Under the pieces are notes generated by a model. That model was not told the DNA's origin. It searched no databases and was given only the letters and a program-made list of their open reading frames with translations. Both the position numbers and the translations under genes were made by a program. Positions 11,928-23,545 of a stretch of 27,961 nucleotides of DNA are shown one piece after another. The DNA is from UBA4124 sp052034745 (GTDB lineage: Bacteria; Patescibacteriota; Minisyncoccia; Phycocordibacterales; UBA9973). Numbering within the stretch: position 1 is the first letter of the stretch; every line of letters begins with the position of its first letter. The stretch covers positions 1-27,961 of the forward strand of contig JBPOIF010000001.1 of the NCBI GenBank assembly GCA_052034745.1, in the 5' to 3' direction.

Positions 11928-14900
11928 ATGCCAAAGACAAAAGATTCGAGTCGTCCTACCGTTCGACCAAAGAAATACTTTTCAAAGTATAAGAAACCAC
12001 TTGTTGAATTCCCAAACCTTATTCAACACCAGCTTGATTCCTTCAATGTTTTTATTGAAAAAGGACTCAAGGATGTGTTCAAAGAATTTACCCCTATTAA
12101 TGATTATTCTGGAAAGAAGTTCCAACTCGACTTCGTTTCATTTCATCTCACGCCCCCAAAGCACGATGAACAGTATGTAAAAGAGAACAAACTCTCTCTT
12201 GAAGCGGGCCTCAAAGCTCGTGTCAAACTCACCAACAAACAAACCGGTTCTGAAAAAGAACAGGAGATTTTCATGTCTGATATCCCGGTCATGACCGGTC
12301 ACGGTACGTTCATCATCAATGGTGTTGAACGATCGATCATTCCACAGCTGTCACGATCAAGTGGAGTGTTTTTCACCGAGCTTGAAATCAAAGGCAAGCG
12401 ATACTTTGGCGCAAAGATTATCCCAAATCGCGGGGTATGGATTGAGATAGAATCAGAGGCGGATGGCACCGTCCAGGTTCGTATCGACAAAAAACGCAAA
12501 TTCCCTATCACGTCACTCCTCCGTGCACTCGGTCTTGTCGAAGATGCTGATATCAAAAAGCACTTCAAAGGCGACGTTGCTGAAAAAGTAATCGCACACT
12601 GTCTCGAAAAAGATCCTGCAAAGAACCAGGATGATGCATTTGTCGAAATCTATCGAAAGCTCCGCGACGGCGATCTCGCAACTGCAGACAATGCGCGAGA
12701 TTTCGTTCACACACTCTTTGGCGAAGAACGATACGACCTCTCATCGGTCGGACGATTCCGATTTAACAAGCGTTTTGAGCTCGATATGTCTGACAAAGAG
12801 ATGGGTCGCAAGACACTCTCTGCTGCGGATATCGCACTTATCGTGAACCAGATCATCACACTCAACACGACTCCAGGATCTCGTGCTGACGATATCGACA
12901 ACCTTTCTTCACGACGCGTTCGTTTCGTTGGGGAACTTTTGCAACAGAAGGTCTATGTCGGTCTCACACAGATCAAGCGTAATGTGCAGGATCGTATGTC
13001 GACCATCGACGCGTCAAACGCGCTCCCAATCCAGGTGGTCAACCAGCGTCCATTGCAGGCTCGTATCAAAGAATTCTTTACGACCAACCAGCTCTCACAA
13101 TTTATGAACCAAGAAAACGTGCTCGCAGAGCTCGAAGAGCTCCGTTCGCTCACTGCGCTTGGTCCGGGAGGTCTCTCACGAGAACGCGCAACACTCGAAG
13201 TGCGTGACGTGCACCCTTCTCACTATGGTCGTGTCTGTCCTATCCACACTCCAGAAGGTCCAAACATCGGTTTGATGCTTCGTCTGGCTATCTACGCTCG
13301 TATCAACGAGTTCGGTATCATCGAGACTCCTTATGTTCGTGTCAAAGGCGGCCGTCTCACTGACGAAGTCGTATACCTCAACGCTGCCGAAGAAGAAAAG
13401 GCAATCATTGCGCACGCAGGAATGAGTTACAACGAAGAAGGACTTCTCCCAGAGCGTGTTGAAGCTCGTATTCGCACCAGCCCTGGTATCGTGCACCGAA
13501 AAGAGGTGGACTTTATTGATGTGGCTCCAAACCAAGCATTTTCACTTGCAACATCGATGATTCCATTTTTGGAACACAACGACGCAAACCGAGCACTCAT
13601 GGGAAGTAACATGCAAAAGCAGGCAGTGCCTTGTATCCGTCCTGAAGCGCCACTCGTTGCAACAGGTATCGAAGAGCTCGCAGCACCGTTTTCTGGACGT
13701 CTCATCCTTGCTGAAGAAGCAGGAGAGGTGACTTATGTTGACGCTGCAAAGGTCAAGGTAAAGGGTGACAAGAGCGGGAAGGAGCATACTTACCAGCTTG
13801 TTTCATTCCAGCGAACAAACCAGTTCAACGCACTCCACCAGAGACCTGTTGTTTCTGTAGGACAAAAGGTCAAAAAAGGAGAACTCCTTGCCGATACTTC
13901 GACGACCGATCGAGGGCAGATTGCGCTCGGTCAAAATATGCTCGTCGCATTTATGTCATGGAGTGGTGCAAACTTTGAGGACGCGATCATTCTCTCAGAA
14001 CGTCTCATCAAGAACTCAAAGTTCACTTCTATCTATATCGCAGAGTTTACCTGTGTCGTTCGCGATACAAAGCTTGGTCCTGAAGTGACCACCCGTGATA
14101 TTCCAAACGTCGGTGAAGCTCGACTCAAAGACCTCGACGAAGACGGTATCATCCGTGTCGGTGCAGAAGTAAAGGAGGGAGATATCCTTGTGGGAAAGAT
14201 CACTCCAAAGGGAGAGACCGAACTTACTCCTGAAGAGAGACTCCTCCGATCAATCTTTGCCGAAAAGGCACGTGACGTAAAAGACACTTCACTCAAGATG
14301 GATCACGGCAAACGTGGACGTATCATTCGCGTGAAAGTATTTTCTCGAGAACAGGGTCACACGATGGAATCCGGTGTCATCAAAAAGATCGTGATTGAAG
14401 TAGCACAACTTCGAAATATTTCAGTTGGAGACAAGCTCGCAGGACGTCATGGAAACAAGGGGGTTATCTCAGTGGTGCTTCCTGAAGAAGATATGCCTTA
14501 TATGGCAGACGGTACTCCTGTTGATGTAGTGCTCACTCCACTCGGTGTGCCTTCTCGTATGAACCTCGGACAGATTCTTGAGCTTCACTTGGGTATGGCA
14601 GCGCACGAGCTCGGATACCAAGCAATCGTTCCTCCATTTTCTGGAGCAACAGATGCGGAGATCAAAGAAGAGCTCAAAGAAGCAGGATTCCCTATTACGG
14701 GACGTGTTCCACTCTTTGATGGACGAAATGGAGAAAAGTTCCAGCAAGACATTTCGGTGGGATACATGTACATCCTCAAACTGCACCACATGGTGGAAGA
14801 CAAGATTCACATGCGTTCAATCGGACCGTACTCTCTCATCACGCAACAACCACTCGGAGGAAAGGCACAAGGAGGAGGTCAGCGTTTTGGAGAAATGGAG

Positions 14901-15140
14901 GTCTGGGCGCTCGAAGGATACGGTGCTTCGCACATCTTGCGCGAAATGCTTACTATCAAGTCAGACGATATCCGTGGACGAGCTGCAACCTTTGACTCAA
15001 TCATCAAGAATGAGCCTATTCGTGAACCAAATATCCCTGCATCGTTCTCGGTGATGCTTAACTATCTCCGCGGACTTGCACTTGATGTTGATCTAAAGAA
15101 AAGCGAGGTCGAAATAGTAGAAGATGAGTCAGTAGCATAG
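11928..15140 (+). CDS. rpoB: RNA polymerase beta subunit
   Basis: This 1070-residue beta subunit of bacterial RNA polymerase is complete but shorter than E. coli RpoB (1342) because lineage insertions are missing. Conserved blocks include the N-terminal RPKKYFSKYKKPLVEFPNL region, the fork/rifampicin region QLSQFMNQ...ALGPGGLSRERA (388-422), the segment VRDVHPSHYGRVCPIHTPEG after it, GQNMLVAFMSWSGANFEDAI (~665), GDKLAGRHGNKGVIS (~830), and the C-terminal QPLGGKAQGGGQRFGEMEVWALE and AYGAS-type motif. At E. coli positions 516, 526, 529 and 531 it carries Asn394, Glu404, Ser407 and Thr409, which suggests natural rifampicin insensitivity. No Shine-Dalgarno sequence precedes the ATG. rpoC follows after 55 nt; rplJ/rplL are not upstream as they are in many bacteria. 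Confidence 0.97.
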   Translation: MPKTKDSSRPTVRPKKYFSKYKKPLVEFPNLIQHQLDSFNVFIEKGLKDVFKEFTPINDYSGKKFQLDFVSFHLTPPKHDEQYVKENKLSLEAGLKARVKLTNKQTGSEKEQEIFMSDIPVMTGHGTFIINGVERSIIPQLSRSSGVFFTELEIKGKRYFGAKIIPNRGVWIEIESEADGTVQVRIDKKRKFPITSLLRALGLVEDADIKKHFKGDVAEKVIAHCLEKDPAKNQDDAFVEIYRKLRDGDLATADNARDFVHTLFGEERYDLSSVGRFRFNKRFELDMSDKEMGRKTLSAADIALIVNQIITLNTTPGSRADDIDNLSSRRVRFVGELLQQKVYVGLTQIKRNVQDRMSTIDASNALPIQVVNQRPLQARIKEFFTTNQLSQFMNQENVLAELEELRSLTALGPGGLSRERATLEVRDVHPSHYGRVCPIHTPEGPNIGLMLRLAIYARINEFGIIETPYVRVKGGRLTDEVVYLNAAEEEKAIIAHAGMSYNEEGLLPERVEARIRTSPGIVHRKEVDFIDVAPNQAFSLATSMIPFLEHNDANRALMGSNMQKQAVPCIRPEAPLVATGIEELAAPFSGRLILAEEAGEVTYVDAAKVKVKGDKSGKEHTYQLVSFQRTNQFNALHQRPVVSVGQKVKKGELLADTSTTDRGQIALGQNMLVAFMSWSGANFEDAIILSERLIKNSKFTSIYIAEFTCVVRDTKLGPEVTTRDIPNVGEARLKDLDEDGIIRVGAEVKEGDILVGKITPKGETELTPEERLLRSIFAEKARDVKDTSLKMDHGKRGRIIRVKVFSREQGHTMESGVIKKIVIEVAQLRNISVGDKLAGRHGNKGVISVVLPEEDMPYMADGTPVDVVLTPLGVPSRMNLGQILELHLGMAAHELGYQAIVPPFSGATDAEIKEELKEAGFPITGRVPLFDGRNGEKFQQDISVGYMYILKLHHMVEDKIHMRSIGPYSLITQQPLGGKAQGGGQRFGEMEVWALEGYGASHILREMLTIKSDDIRGRAATFDSIIKNEPIREPNIPASFSVMLNYLRGLALDVDLKKSEVEIVEDESVA

Positions 15141-15195
15141 GACGCCCGCACACTCACTCACTACTCACTCACTACTAATCACTAACTATCACTAT
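15141..15195 (+). repeat. Degenerate 11-nt tandem repeat between rpoB and rpoC
   Basis: CTCACTCACTA occurs exactly at 15153-15163 and 15164-15174, followed by two diverged copies (15175-15185, 15186-15196) that run up to the rpoC ATG. There is no Shine-Dalgarno sequence in this spacer. Confidence 0.75.
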
Positions 15196-18816
<3,621 letters not shown>

Positions 18817-18836
18817 GATAGCGCTCAGATAAAAAG

Positions 18837-18878
18837 AAAAAACAAAAAACTTCTGGAAACAGGGGTTTTTTGTTTTTT
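18837..18878 (+). terminator. rpoBC terminator, 19-bp stem with GAAA loop
   Basis: The arm AAAAAACAAAAAAC plus TTCTG pairs with CAGGG plus GTTTTTTGTTTTTT around GAAA, 19 bp including two G-T pairs. The distal T-tract runs into the dnaG -35 box. Confidence 0.9.
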
Positions 18879-18905
18879 GACTTTCTTCGTTCTATTGCCT
18901 ACTAT
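18877..18905 (+). promoter_or_regulatory. dnaG promoter
   Basis: TTGACT (18877-18882), 17 nt, TACTAT (18900-18905), followed by CTA, as at trmD. The predicted start (~18912) is about 4 nt before the dnaG ATG, an almost leaderless arrangement. Confidence 0.7.
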
Positions 18906-18915
18906 CTACCTAGGA

Positions 18916-20673
18916 ATGAATTCTACCGTTGACCAAATTAAGGAGAGACTTTCGATTACTGACGTGCTCTCTGGCTATATCACGCTGATACCCGCGGGCA
19001 AACAGTTCAAGGCAAAATGTCCTTTTCACAATGAACGGACCGCGTCTTTTTCTATTTCTCCTGACCGAGGGTTGTACTATTGTTTTGGGTGTGGTGCGCG
19101 TGGAGACGCGTTTACCTTTGTTGAACAATTTGAAGGGGTAGACTTTAATGGCGCACTGAAGATATTGGCTGAGAAGGCAGGAGTCTCACTCGACAAAAAA
19201 GATCATCGAGCCGACGACCGTGCGCCGGTGTATGAGTTTCTCGAGCAAACAACGATTCGCTATCAAAAAGCACTGATGCAACAGAGCGAAGCGCTTCGCT
19301 ACCTTCGAGGCAGGGGACTCACCGATCAAACGATTGCAGAGTTTCGACTTGGGTATGCTCCTGATGAGTGGCGCTTTGTTGCTGACAAATGTACCAGTGA
19401 TGCGGAGCGCAAGATTGCCGAGCGTGCAGGGCTCATCAAAACACCTGAAGTGTCATCAGGAGGGAGCGCAAAGACGCCGTACGATCGCTTTCGTCGAAGG
19501 ATTATTTTCCCACTGTGCGATTCAAGTGGACGTGTTGTGGGATTTTCTGGAAGGTTGTTCCCGGATGTCTCGCCAGAGGAAGCAAAAGGGCAGGCGATAC
19601 CACCAAAGTATCTCAACAGTCCAGAAACAGAAGTCTTTCAAAAGTCACGAATACTGTTTGGTTTTGATAAGGCAAAATTTCATATCAAACGAAATGGGTT
19701 TGCGATCCTCGTGGAAGGACAGATGGATCTTGTGATGAGTCATCAGGCAGGATTTCGAAACACGATTGCAACCTCGGGTACCGCAGTGTCAGAGCAGTCG
19801 AGCGAAGATGATACTGCAAATCTCTCTGTGGTAGGGCGTCTTGCGCCACATATATTTCTCGCATTTGATGGAGATAATGCCGGACAAAAGGCGCTCAAAC
19901 GCGCGGCGCTCGTTGCGCTGTCACTCGGGATGAACCCAAAAGTGGTCGCCCTTCCTGAAGGCGTGGATCCTGCGGATTTTCTCCTTGGTCATGAAAAGGA
20001 GGTCTGGAAAAATCTTCTCAAAGAAAGTCAGCACTTTATTGTCCATGAAGCGCGTGCGATTCGGGAGATGAGATTATCGCCACACGTGCTCGTCCAGTCG
20101 TTGCGAGAGCGTATCTTTCCATACCTTTCAAAAGTGCTCTCTCCGATAGAACAACAACTCTATACCGAAGCGGTGGCGCGAGAGATCGGTATCGATGCGG
20201 CCACGGTAGAACGTGAACATGCTCGGTTTGTTGCTGATCAACCATCCGTGCGCAGTGTTGCAGAAAAACAAGAAGCTCCTGTTGAAAGAAAAAATACAAT
20301 CACTTCCCGAGAAAGAATTGCTGGATGTCTTGAGCGCTTTCCTTCAGAGAAGTTCGCTTCACTTGCAGAGAAACTTTCACAAGAGGTGGTTGGGACGCAC
20401 TCATTTGGTGCGATCACTCTTGATGAGGATCGGCGCGCGATTGTTCTTGCAACAATCGAAGGGGCGTATGGTGCACTTGGAGAACAAGAGCGACACGAGG
20501 TGTTTGTGGAACTTCTCAAAAAAGCTCGAGATGATTTCTATAGTCAAACACAAACAGTGCTTTCGCACGAGCTTCGAGTTGCTGAGACTGCAGGGGATGA
20601 ATCTCGCACCGAAGAGACGATGAAGCTCCTGATGGATCTCAACAATCGTCGTCAGACACCACTTGTGTTCTAA
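18916..20673 (+). CDS. dnaG: DNA primase DnaG
   Basis: This 585-aa primase makes RNA primers for replication. The N-terminal CHC2 zinc-binding domain shows Cys35, His38, Cys56 and Cys59 in CPFHNERTASFS and YYCFGCGARGDAF. The Toprim core follows with AILVEGQMDLVMSHQAGF (Glu of the EGxxD motif) and FLAFDGDNAGQKAL (DxD-type metal site). LGYAPDEW and VGFSGR between them belong to the RNA polymerase domain. The C-terminal ~200 residues would be the helicase-interacting region and are less conserved. A TTG further upstream in frame (18877) overlaps the -35 box, so the ATG at 18916 is chosen. It lies between the rpoC terminator and rpoD, an echo of the rpsU-dnaG-rpoD macromolecular synthesis operon, but here with separate promoters. 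Confidence 0.95.
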   Translation: MNSTVDQIKERLSITDVLSGYITLIPAGKQFKAKCPFHNERTASFSISPDRGLYYCFGCGARGDAFTFVEQFEGVDFNGALKILAEKAGVSLDKKDHRADDRAPVYEFLEQTTIRYQKALMQQSEALRYLRGRGLTDQTIAEFRLGYAPDEWRFVADKCTSDAERKIAERAGLIKTPEVSSGGSAKTPYDRFRRRIIFPLCDSSGRVVGFSGRLFPDVSPEEAKGQAIPPKYLNSPETEVFQKSRILFGFDKAKFHIKRNGFAILVEGQMDLVMSHQAGFRNTIATSGTAVSEQSSEDDTANLSVVGRLAPHIFLAFDGDNAGQKALKRAALVALSLGMNPKVVALPEGVDPADFLLGHEKEVWKNLLKESQHFIVHEARAIREMRLSPHVLVQSLRERIFPYLSKVLSPIEQQLYTEAVAREIGIDAATVEREHARFVADQPSVRSVAEKQEAPVERKNTITSRERIAGCLERFPSEKFASLAEKLSQEVVGTHSFGAITLDEDRRAIVLATIEGAYGALGEQERHEVFVELLKKARDDFYSQTQTVLSHELRVAETAGDESRTEETMKLLMDLNNRRQTPLVF

Positions 20674-20696
20674 GGGGGAAAGCCCTTGATTTTTTA
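20672..20696 (+). terminator. Weak dnaG terminator
   Basis: AAGGG pairs with CCCTT (5 bp) around GGAAAG, followed by GATTTTTT. The distal TT of the stem is part of the proposed rpoD -35 box. Confidence 0.4.
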
Positions 20697-20714
20697 TGAG
20701 TTCTAGAGCATGAT
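20686..20714 (+). promoter_or_regulatory. Possible rpoD promoter
   Basis: TTGATT (20686-20691), 17 nt, CATGAT (20709-20714). The -10 box is weak (four of six). The predicted start (~20721) falls after the ATG at 20710 and before that at 20728. Confidence 0.4.
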
Positions 20715-20727
20715 AACGACATTGGCT

Positions 20728-22059
20728 ATGCCAAAAAAAGCAAAAACACTAAAAAAGAAGACGGTAGTTAAAAAGAGCGCGAAAGCGTCAAAGAAAAAGG
20801 GTGCCAAGAGTCAATCTGCCCCAAAGAAAAAACCAGTTGCAAAGAAAAAGGTTGCAGCAAAATCTCAGAACAAAGTCATTAAAAAACCAGCCGTTAAAAA
20901 AGCTGTTCCGTCAAAACCAAAGGTAAAGCCAAAGCCGATCACGATCAAACATCCAGGGTCAAGCCCACGGCGTGAAGCAAACCTTGAAAAGAAACTCAAA
21001 GAACTCGAAATCAAATCGCAAGAGTTGATTGTCAAAGGAAAGAAGCGAGGCTTCATCACGTACGATGAGATCTTGAAGACATTTCCTGATATCGAGAACA
21101 ACATCATGTTCCTCGATGAGCTCTATGAAAAGATGAGCGTTGCAGGAATCGATGTGCTCGAAGGAGGCAATCTCCTCGATATCGACAATCATGAGGATCT
21201 CTCGAAATATACGCGTGATAGCCATAGCTTCAGTTCGGTACAGATGTATCTCAAAGATATCGGACAGTATCCACTGATCAATGCTGCTCAAGAAAAAGAA
21301 CTCGCGAAGCGTATCGTTGCGGGGGACGATGAAGCAAAGAATCTCCTCGCGCGATCAAACCTACGCCTCGTTGTATCGATTGCAAAAAAGTATGCAAATA
21401 GAACTGCCGATCTGACCTTGCTTGATCTGATTCAAGAGGGGAATATCGGACTCTTCAAAGCAGTTGAAAAGTTTGACCATACGAAAGGGTTCAAGTTTTC
21501 AACGTATGCGACCTGGTGGATTCGTCAATCGATTACTCGGGCACTTGCCGATCAGAGTCGTACGATCCGTATCCCGGTGCACATGGTAGAGACGATCTCA
21601 AAGTACAAGCAAGTCGTTCGTCGTCTCGCGCAAGATCTCGGGCGTGACCCAATGCCAGAGGAGATTGCAAACGAGATGGGAATCGAAGTTGAAAAGGTGC
21701 ACGTCATCGAACAGATCAACCAAGAGACTCGTTCACTTGAGCAACCAATCGGAGATGATGAAGACAAGAGTACGTTTGGGGAGTTCATCCCTGATGACAA
21801 GATCCTTCGTCCTGACCAAGAAGCCTCACGACGCATGCTCACTGATGCGATCCGTGGAGTGCTCGATGAGCTTTCTCCAAAAGAGAAGCGAATCCTCGAG
21901 ATGCGCTATGGACTCATCGATGGAGTACAACATACCCTCGAAGAAGTTGGAAAAGAGTTTGGGGTGACCCGAGAACGTATCAGACAGATCGAAGCAAAGG
22001 TTCACGAAAAGCTTCGTCAGAACGATCGTATCCAACGCCTCCGAAACTATTTTGACTAG
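20728..22059 (+). CDS. rpoD: Primary sigma factor RpoD (sigma-70) with Lys-rich N-terminal tail
   Basis: This 443-aa housekeeping sigma factor starts at ATG 20728; ATG 20710 would add six residues. Residues 1-75 are a low-complexity Lys/Ala/Pro/Val tail resembling histone H1-like tails. A short region 1.1-like segment follows (RGFITYDEILKTFPDIENN, about 106-124), then region 1.2 (DSHSFSSVQMYLKDIGQYPL), region 2 (NLRLVVSIAKKYANR; LIQEGNIGLFKAVEKFD; FKFSTYATWWIRQSI for -10 recognition), region 3, and region 4 with the HTH TLEEVGKEFGVTRERIRQIE for -35 recognition. The TTGACA/TATAAT-type promoters seen throughout the window fit this factor. A 31-nt tandem repeat begins at its stop codon, followed by a terminator. 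Confidence 0.95.
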   Translation: MPKKAKTLKKKTVVKKSAKASKKKGAKSQSAPKKKPVAKKKVAAKSQNKVIKKPAVKKAVPSKPKVKPKPITIKHPGSSPRREANLEKKLKELEIKSQELIVKGKKRGFITYDEILKTFPDIENNIMFLDELYEKMSVAGIDVLEGGNLLDIDNHEDLSKYTRDSHSFSSVQMYLKDIGQYPLINAAQEKELAKRIVAGDDEAKNLLARSNLRLVVSIAKKYANRTADLTLLDLIQEGNIGLFKAVEKFDHTKGFKFSTYATWWIRQSITRALADQSRTIRIPVHMVETISKYKQVVRRLAQDLGRDPMPEEIANEMGIEVEKVHVIEQINQETRSLEQPIGDDEDKSTFGEFIPDDKILRPDQEASRRMLTDAIRGVLDELSPKEKRILEMRYGLIDGVQHTLEEVGKEFGVTRERIRQIEAKVHEKLRQNDRIQRLRNYFD

Positions 22060-22125
22060 TCGCGACGAAACCTTGGTGTAGTCGGACTAATTACGACGAA
22101 GTTTCAACGAAGTCGGATTAGTCAC
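22054..22125 (+). repeat. 31-nt degenerate tandem repeat downstream of rpoD
   Basis: Units of 31 nt start GACGAA (22064, 22095), carry a variable ten-base middle, then AGTCG and a ten-base end (GACTAATTAC, GATTAGTCAC). A further copy of the ten-base end, GACTAGTCGC at 22054-22063, includes the rpoD stop codon. About 2.3 units in all. Confidence 0.75.
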
Positions 22126-22130
22126 AATAA

Positions 22131-22162
22131 AAAAACGCCTTTCAGCAATGAAGGGCGTTTTT
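22131..22162. terminator. rpoD terminator
   Basis: AAAAACGCCTTTCA pairs with TGAAGGGCGTTTTT over 14 bp (one G-T) around GCAA. A and T runs on both feet mean it could also serve the convergent gene on the minus strand. Confidence 0.88.
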
Positions 22163-22178
22163 GCATGGTAATTCTTAA

Positions 22179-22619
22179 TTAATGATAAATGTGCTTGTTC
22201 CACCTGTTGTTCGGTCCTCCTGGATAAGAGAGAGGTTTTTCCATTACTTGCGGATGGATAAACCTGTCATAGTTGTTTGATCGCTTGTGCATATCTGCAT
22301 TAAAGCAGTTGCTTAAAACGAGAAAAATAATCGAAGAAAAAGGTGAACCATCTTCCAGTGGAGTATTCATGTAATCACGAAGGTAACCGAGATCGATGGA
22401 ATTTTCGCGAGTGTAGCCACCCATACCCTTATGAAGCTCAACATGTTCATAGAGTATGAAAGAAAGATTTGTAACCCAAAGTGTCACAGACGCTCTTTCT
22501 TTTATAGGTATGTTTTCTTTAAACTTTAAAAAATCACTTACTTTTTTGTGAATCTCGGGCGAGATCTCAGGAAGCAGTTTTTTGTTGAGGGAGGTTCCGC
22601 GGTTTATTTTTTGAGCCAT
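22179..22619 (-). CDS. Hypothetical protein of unknown family
   Basis: This 146-aa soluble protein was not recognised. It starts MAQKINRGTSLNKKLLPEIS and continues with an amphipathic, Lys-rich part (HKKVSDFLKFKENIPIKER, 24-42), a more hydrophobic helix (VTLWVTNLSFILYEHVEL), a Gly/Tyr turn (HKGMGGYTREN), a second hydrophobic stretch (SSIIFLVLSNCF), and a His/Asn/Pro-rich end (PGGPNNRWNKHIYH). There is no signal peptide and no clear membrane span. The promoter TTGACA-17-TTTTAT directly follows the dsbA-like gene's terminator on the minus strand and gives a leader of about 27 nt with no Shine-Dalgarno sequence. Dedicated promoter, convergent terminator and normal length support a real gene. Confidence 0.7.
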   Translation of the reverse strand: MAQKINRGTSLNKKLLPEISPEIHKKVSDFLKFKENIPIKERASVTLWVTNLSFILYEHVELHKGMGGYTRENSIDLGYLRDYMNTPLEDGSPFSSIIFLVLSNCFNADMHKRSNNYDRFIHPQVMEKPLSYPGGPNNRWNKHIYH

Positions 22620-22653
22620 ATATTATTTTTTGGGTGAGCAGAATGTTTTTGTA

Positions 22654-22682
22654 ATAAAATCATGTATTGCCTGGTATGTCAA
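22654..22682 (-). promoter_or_regulatory. Promoter of the hypothetical gene
   Basis: On the minus strand, TTGACA (22682-22677), 17 nt, TTTTAT (22659-22654). The -35 box starts three bases after the T5 tract of the preceding terminator. Confidence 0.6.
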
Positions 22683-22684
22683 AC

Positions 22685-22717
22685 AAAAACATCCTCGCAC
22701 TTGTGCGAGGATGTTTT
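22685..22717. terminator. 15-bp terminator of dsbA-like gene
   Basis: AAAACATCCTCGCAC and GTGCGAGGATGTTTT are perfect inverse complements around TT. On the minus strand five T follow, so it ends the gene at 22732-23469. Confidence 0.85.
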
Positions 22718-22731
22718 GGAAACTTTATTTG

Positions 22732-23469
22732 CTATTGAACGCTTTCGATTGCTTTCTTCATGTTCTCAAGTGGCATTGCACCAGGGACGACGAGTTGTTT
22801 TCCTGTCTCGGTGTTGACGATGATACTAAAAGGGGTGCCTCGAGCGCCGATCTTGTCTGCTTCTTTTGTGTCGCGGTCGATCGCGGTCGTGTCACCTTTT
22901 TGCATACATGCAGTAAAGAGCCCTGTGTCAACTCCTGATTGTTTTGCAAAGGTAACGAGCGCTTCGTTGCTCTTTGCATCAGGGTTGAGGGTGACGTTCA
23001 TCACGGTATCAAGATATGACCAATAGGCATCATTTCCGCCGAGCTCTCCTGCACACGAGATGGCGAGTGCTTCATTTTCTGCGTTGGGGTGAATAGAGAG
23101 AGGGAGCAGGCGATACACCCATCCGACAGACCCATCGCTCTCATCGACGAGTTGTTTCATCGTGTCGTGAAATTGCTTGCAGTACGGACAGTCGCTATCT
23201 GAGTACTCAATGACGATGACCTTTGCAGAAGCACTGCCACGAACAAACTCACCTGCTTTGACTGTTGCGATATCGCTCGGGACACTTGTTGGTGTTGTTG
23301 TTTTTTGCTGACCCTGTTGTTTTGCGGTTGGTGAGCCATTTGGACCAAGCGCAAGAAAGAGCGCGAGACCGATGATGGCGGCACCGGTGATGATTGCTGC
23401 GGGGATACTGATATTGAGAGCTTTTTTTGATTCTGAAGGTGTTTCAGGTGTTGTTTGTTGTGGTTCCAT
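22732..23469 (-). CDS. Membrane-anchored DsbA-like thiol oxidoreductase
   Basis: This 245-aa protein has a short cytosolic N-terminus, one membrane span (about 19-41, INISIPAAIITG-like), a Pro/Thr/Gln-rich linker (50-65), and a thioredoxin-fold DsbA-type domain with active site CPYC (Cys94-Cys97) in EYSDSDCPYCKQFH. The Pro of GTPFSIIV (around 214) is the family cis-Pro loop. Two further cysteines, in ISCAGEL and TACMQK, sit in the helical insertion. It likely forms or shuffles disulfides in exported proteins. No DsbB/VKOR partner is visible. A TATACT -10 box ends 6 nt before the ATG, indicating a leaderless mRNA. It is divergent from the glycosyltransferase gene with only 76 nt between starts. 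Confidence 0.88.
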   Translation of the reverse strand: MEPQQTTPETPSESKKALNISIPAAIITGAAIIGLALFLALGPNGSPTAKQQGQQKTTTPTSVPSDIATVKAGEFVRGSASAKVIVIEYSDSDCPYCKQFHDTMKQLVDESDGSVGWVYRLLPLSIHPNAENEALAISCAGELGGNDAYWSYLDTVMNVTLNPDAKSNEALVTFAKQSGVDTGLFTACMQKGDTTAIDRDTKEADKIGARGTPFSIIVNTETGKQLVVPGAMPLENMKKAIESVQ

Positions 23470-23475
23470 AGGTAC

Positions 23476-23481
23476 AGTATA
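23476..23481 (-). promoter_or_regulatory. -10 box of dsbA-like gene
   Basis: TATACT on the minus strand, 6 nt before the ATG, so the first transcribed base would be the A of the start codon. No good -35 box is visible. Confidence 0.45.
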
Positions 23482-23507
23482 GCCTATCGGACCCCCGAAA
23501 TGCTCGG

Positions 23508-23536
23508 TTGAAAAGGGTCTGATTTAATGGTACAAT
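23508..23536 (+). promoter_or_regulatory. Glycosyltransferase operon promoter
   Basis: TTGAAA (23508-23513), 17 nt, TACAAT (23531-23536). The predicted start (~23543) is about 3 nt before the ATG. Confidence 0.7.
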
Positions 23537-23545
23537 CCACGCACC

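Noticed and set aside
22054..22125. Possible CRISPR mini-array (constant ends, variable middle)
   Set aside because: The constant parts are only 5-10 nt, degenerate, and the middle is ten bases; there are no cas genes.
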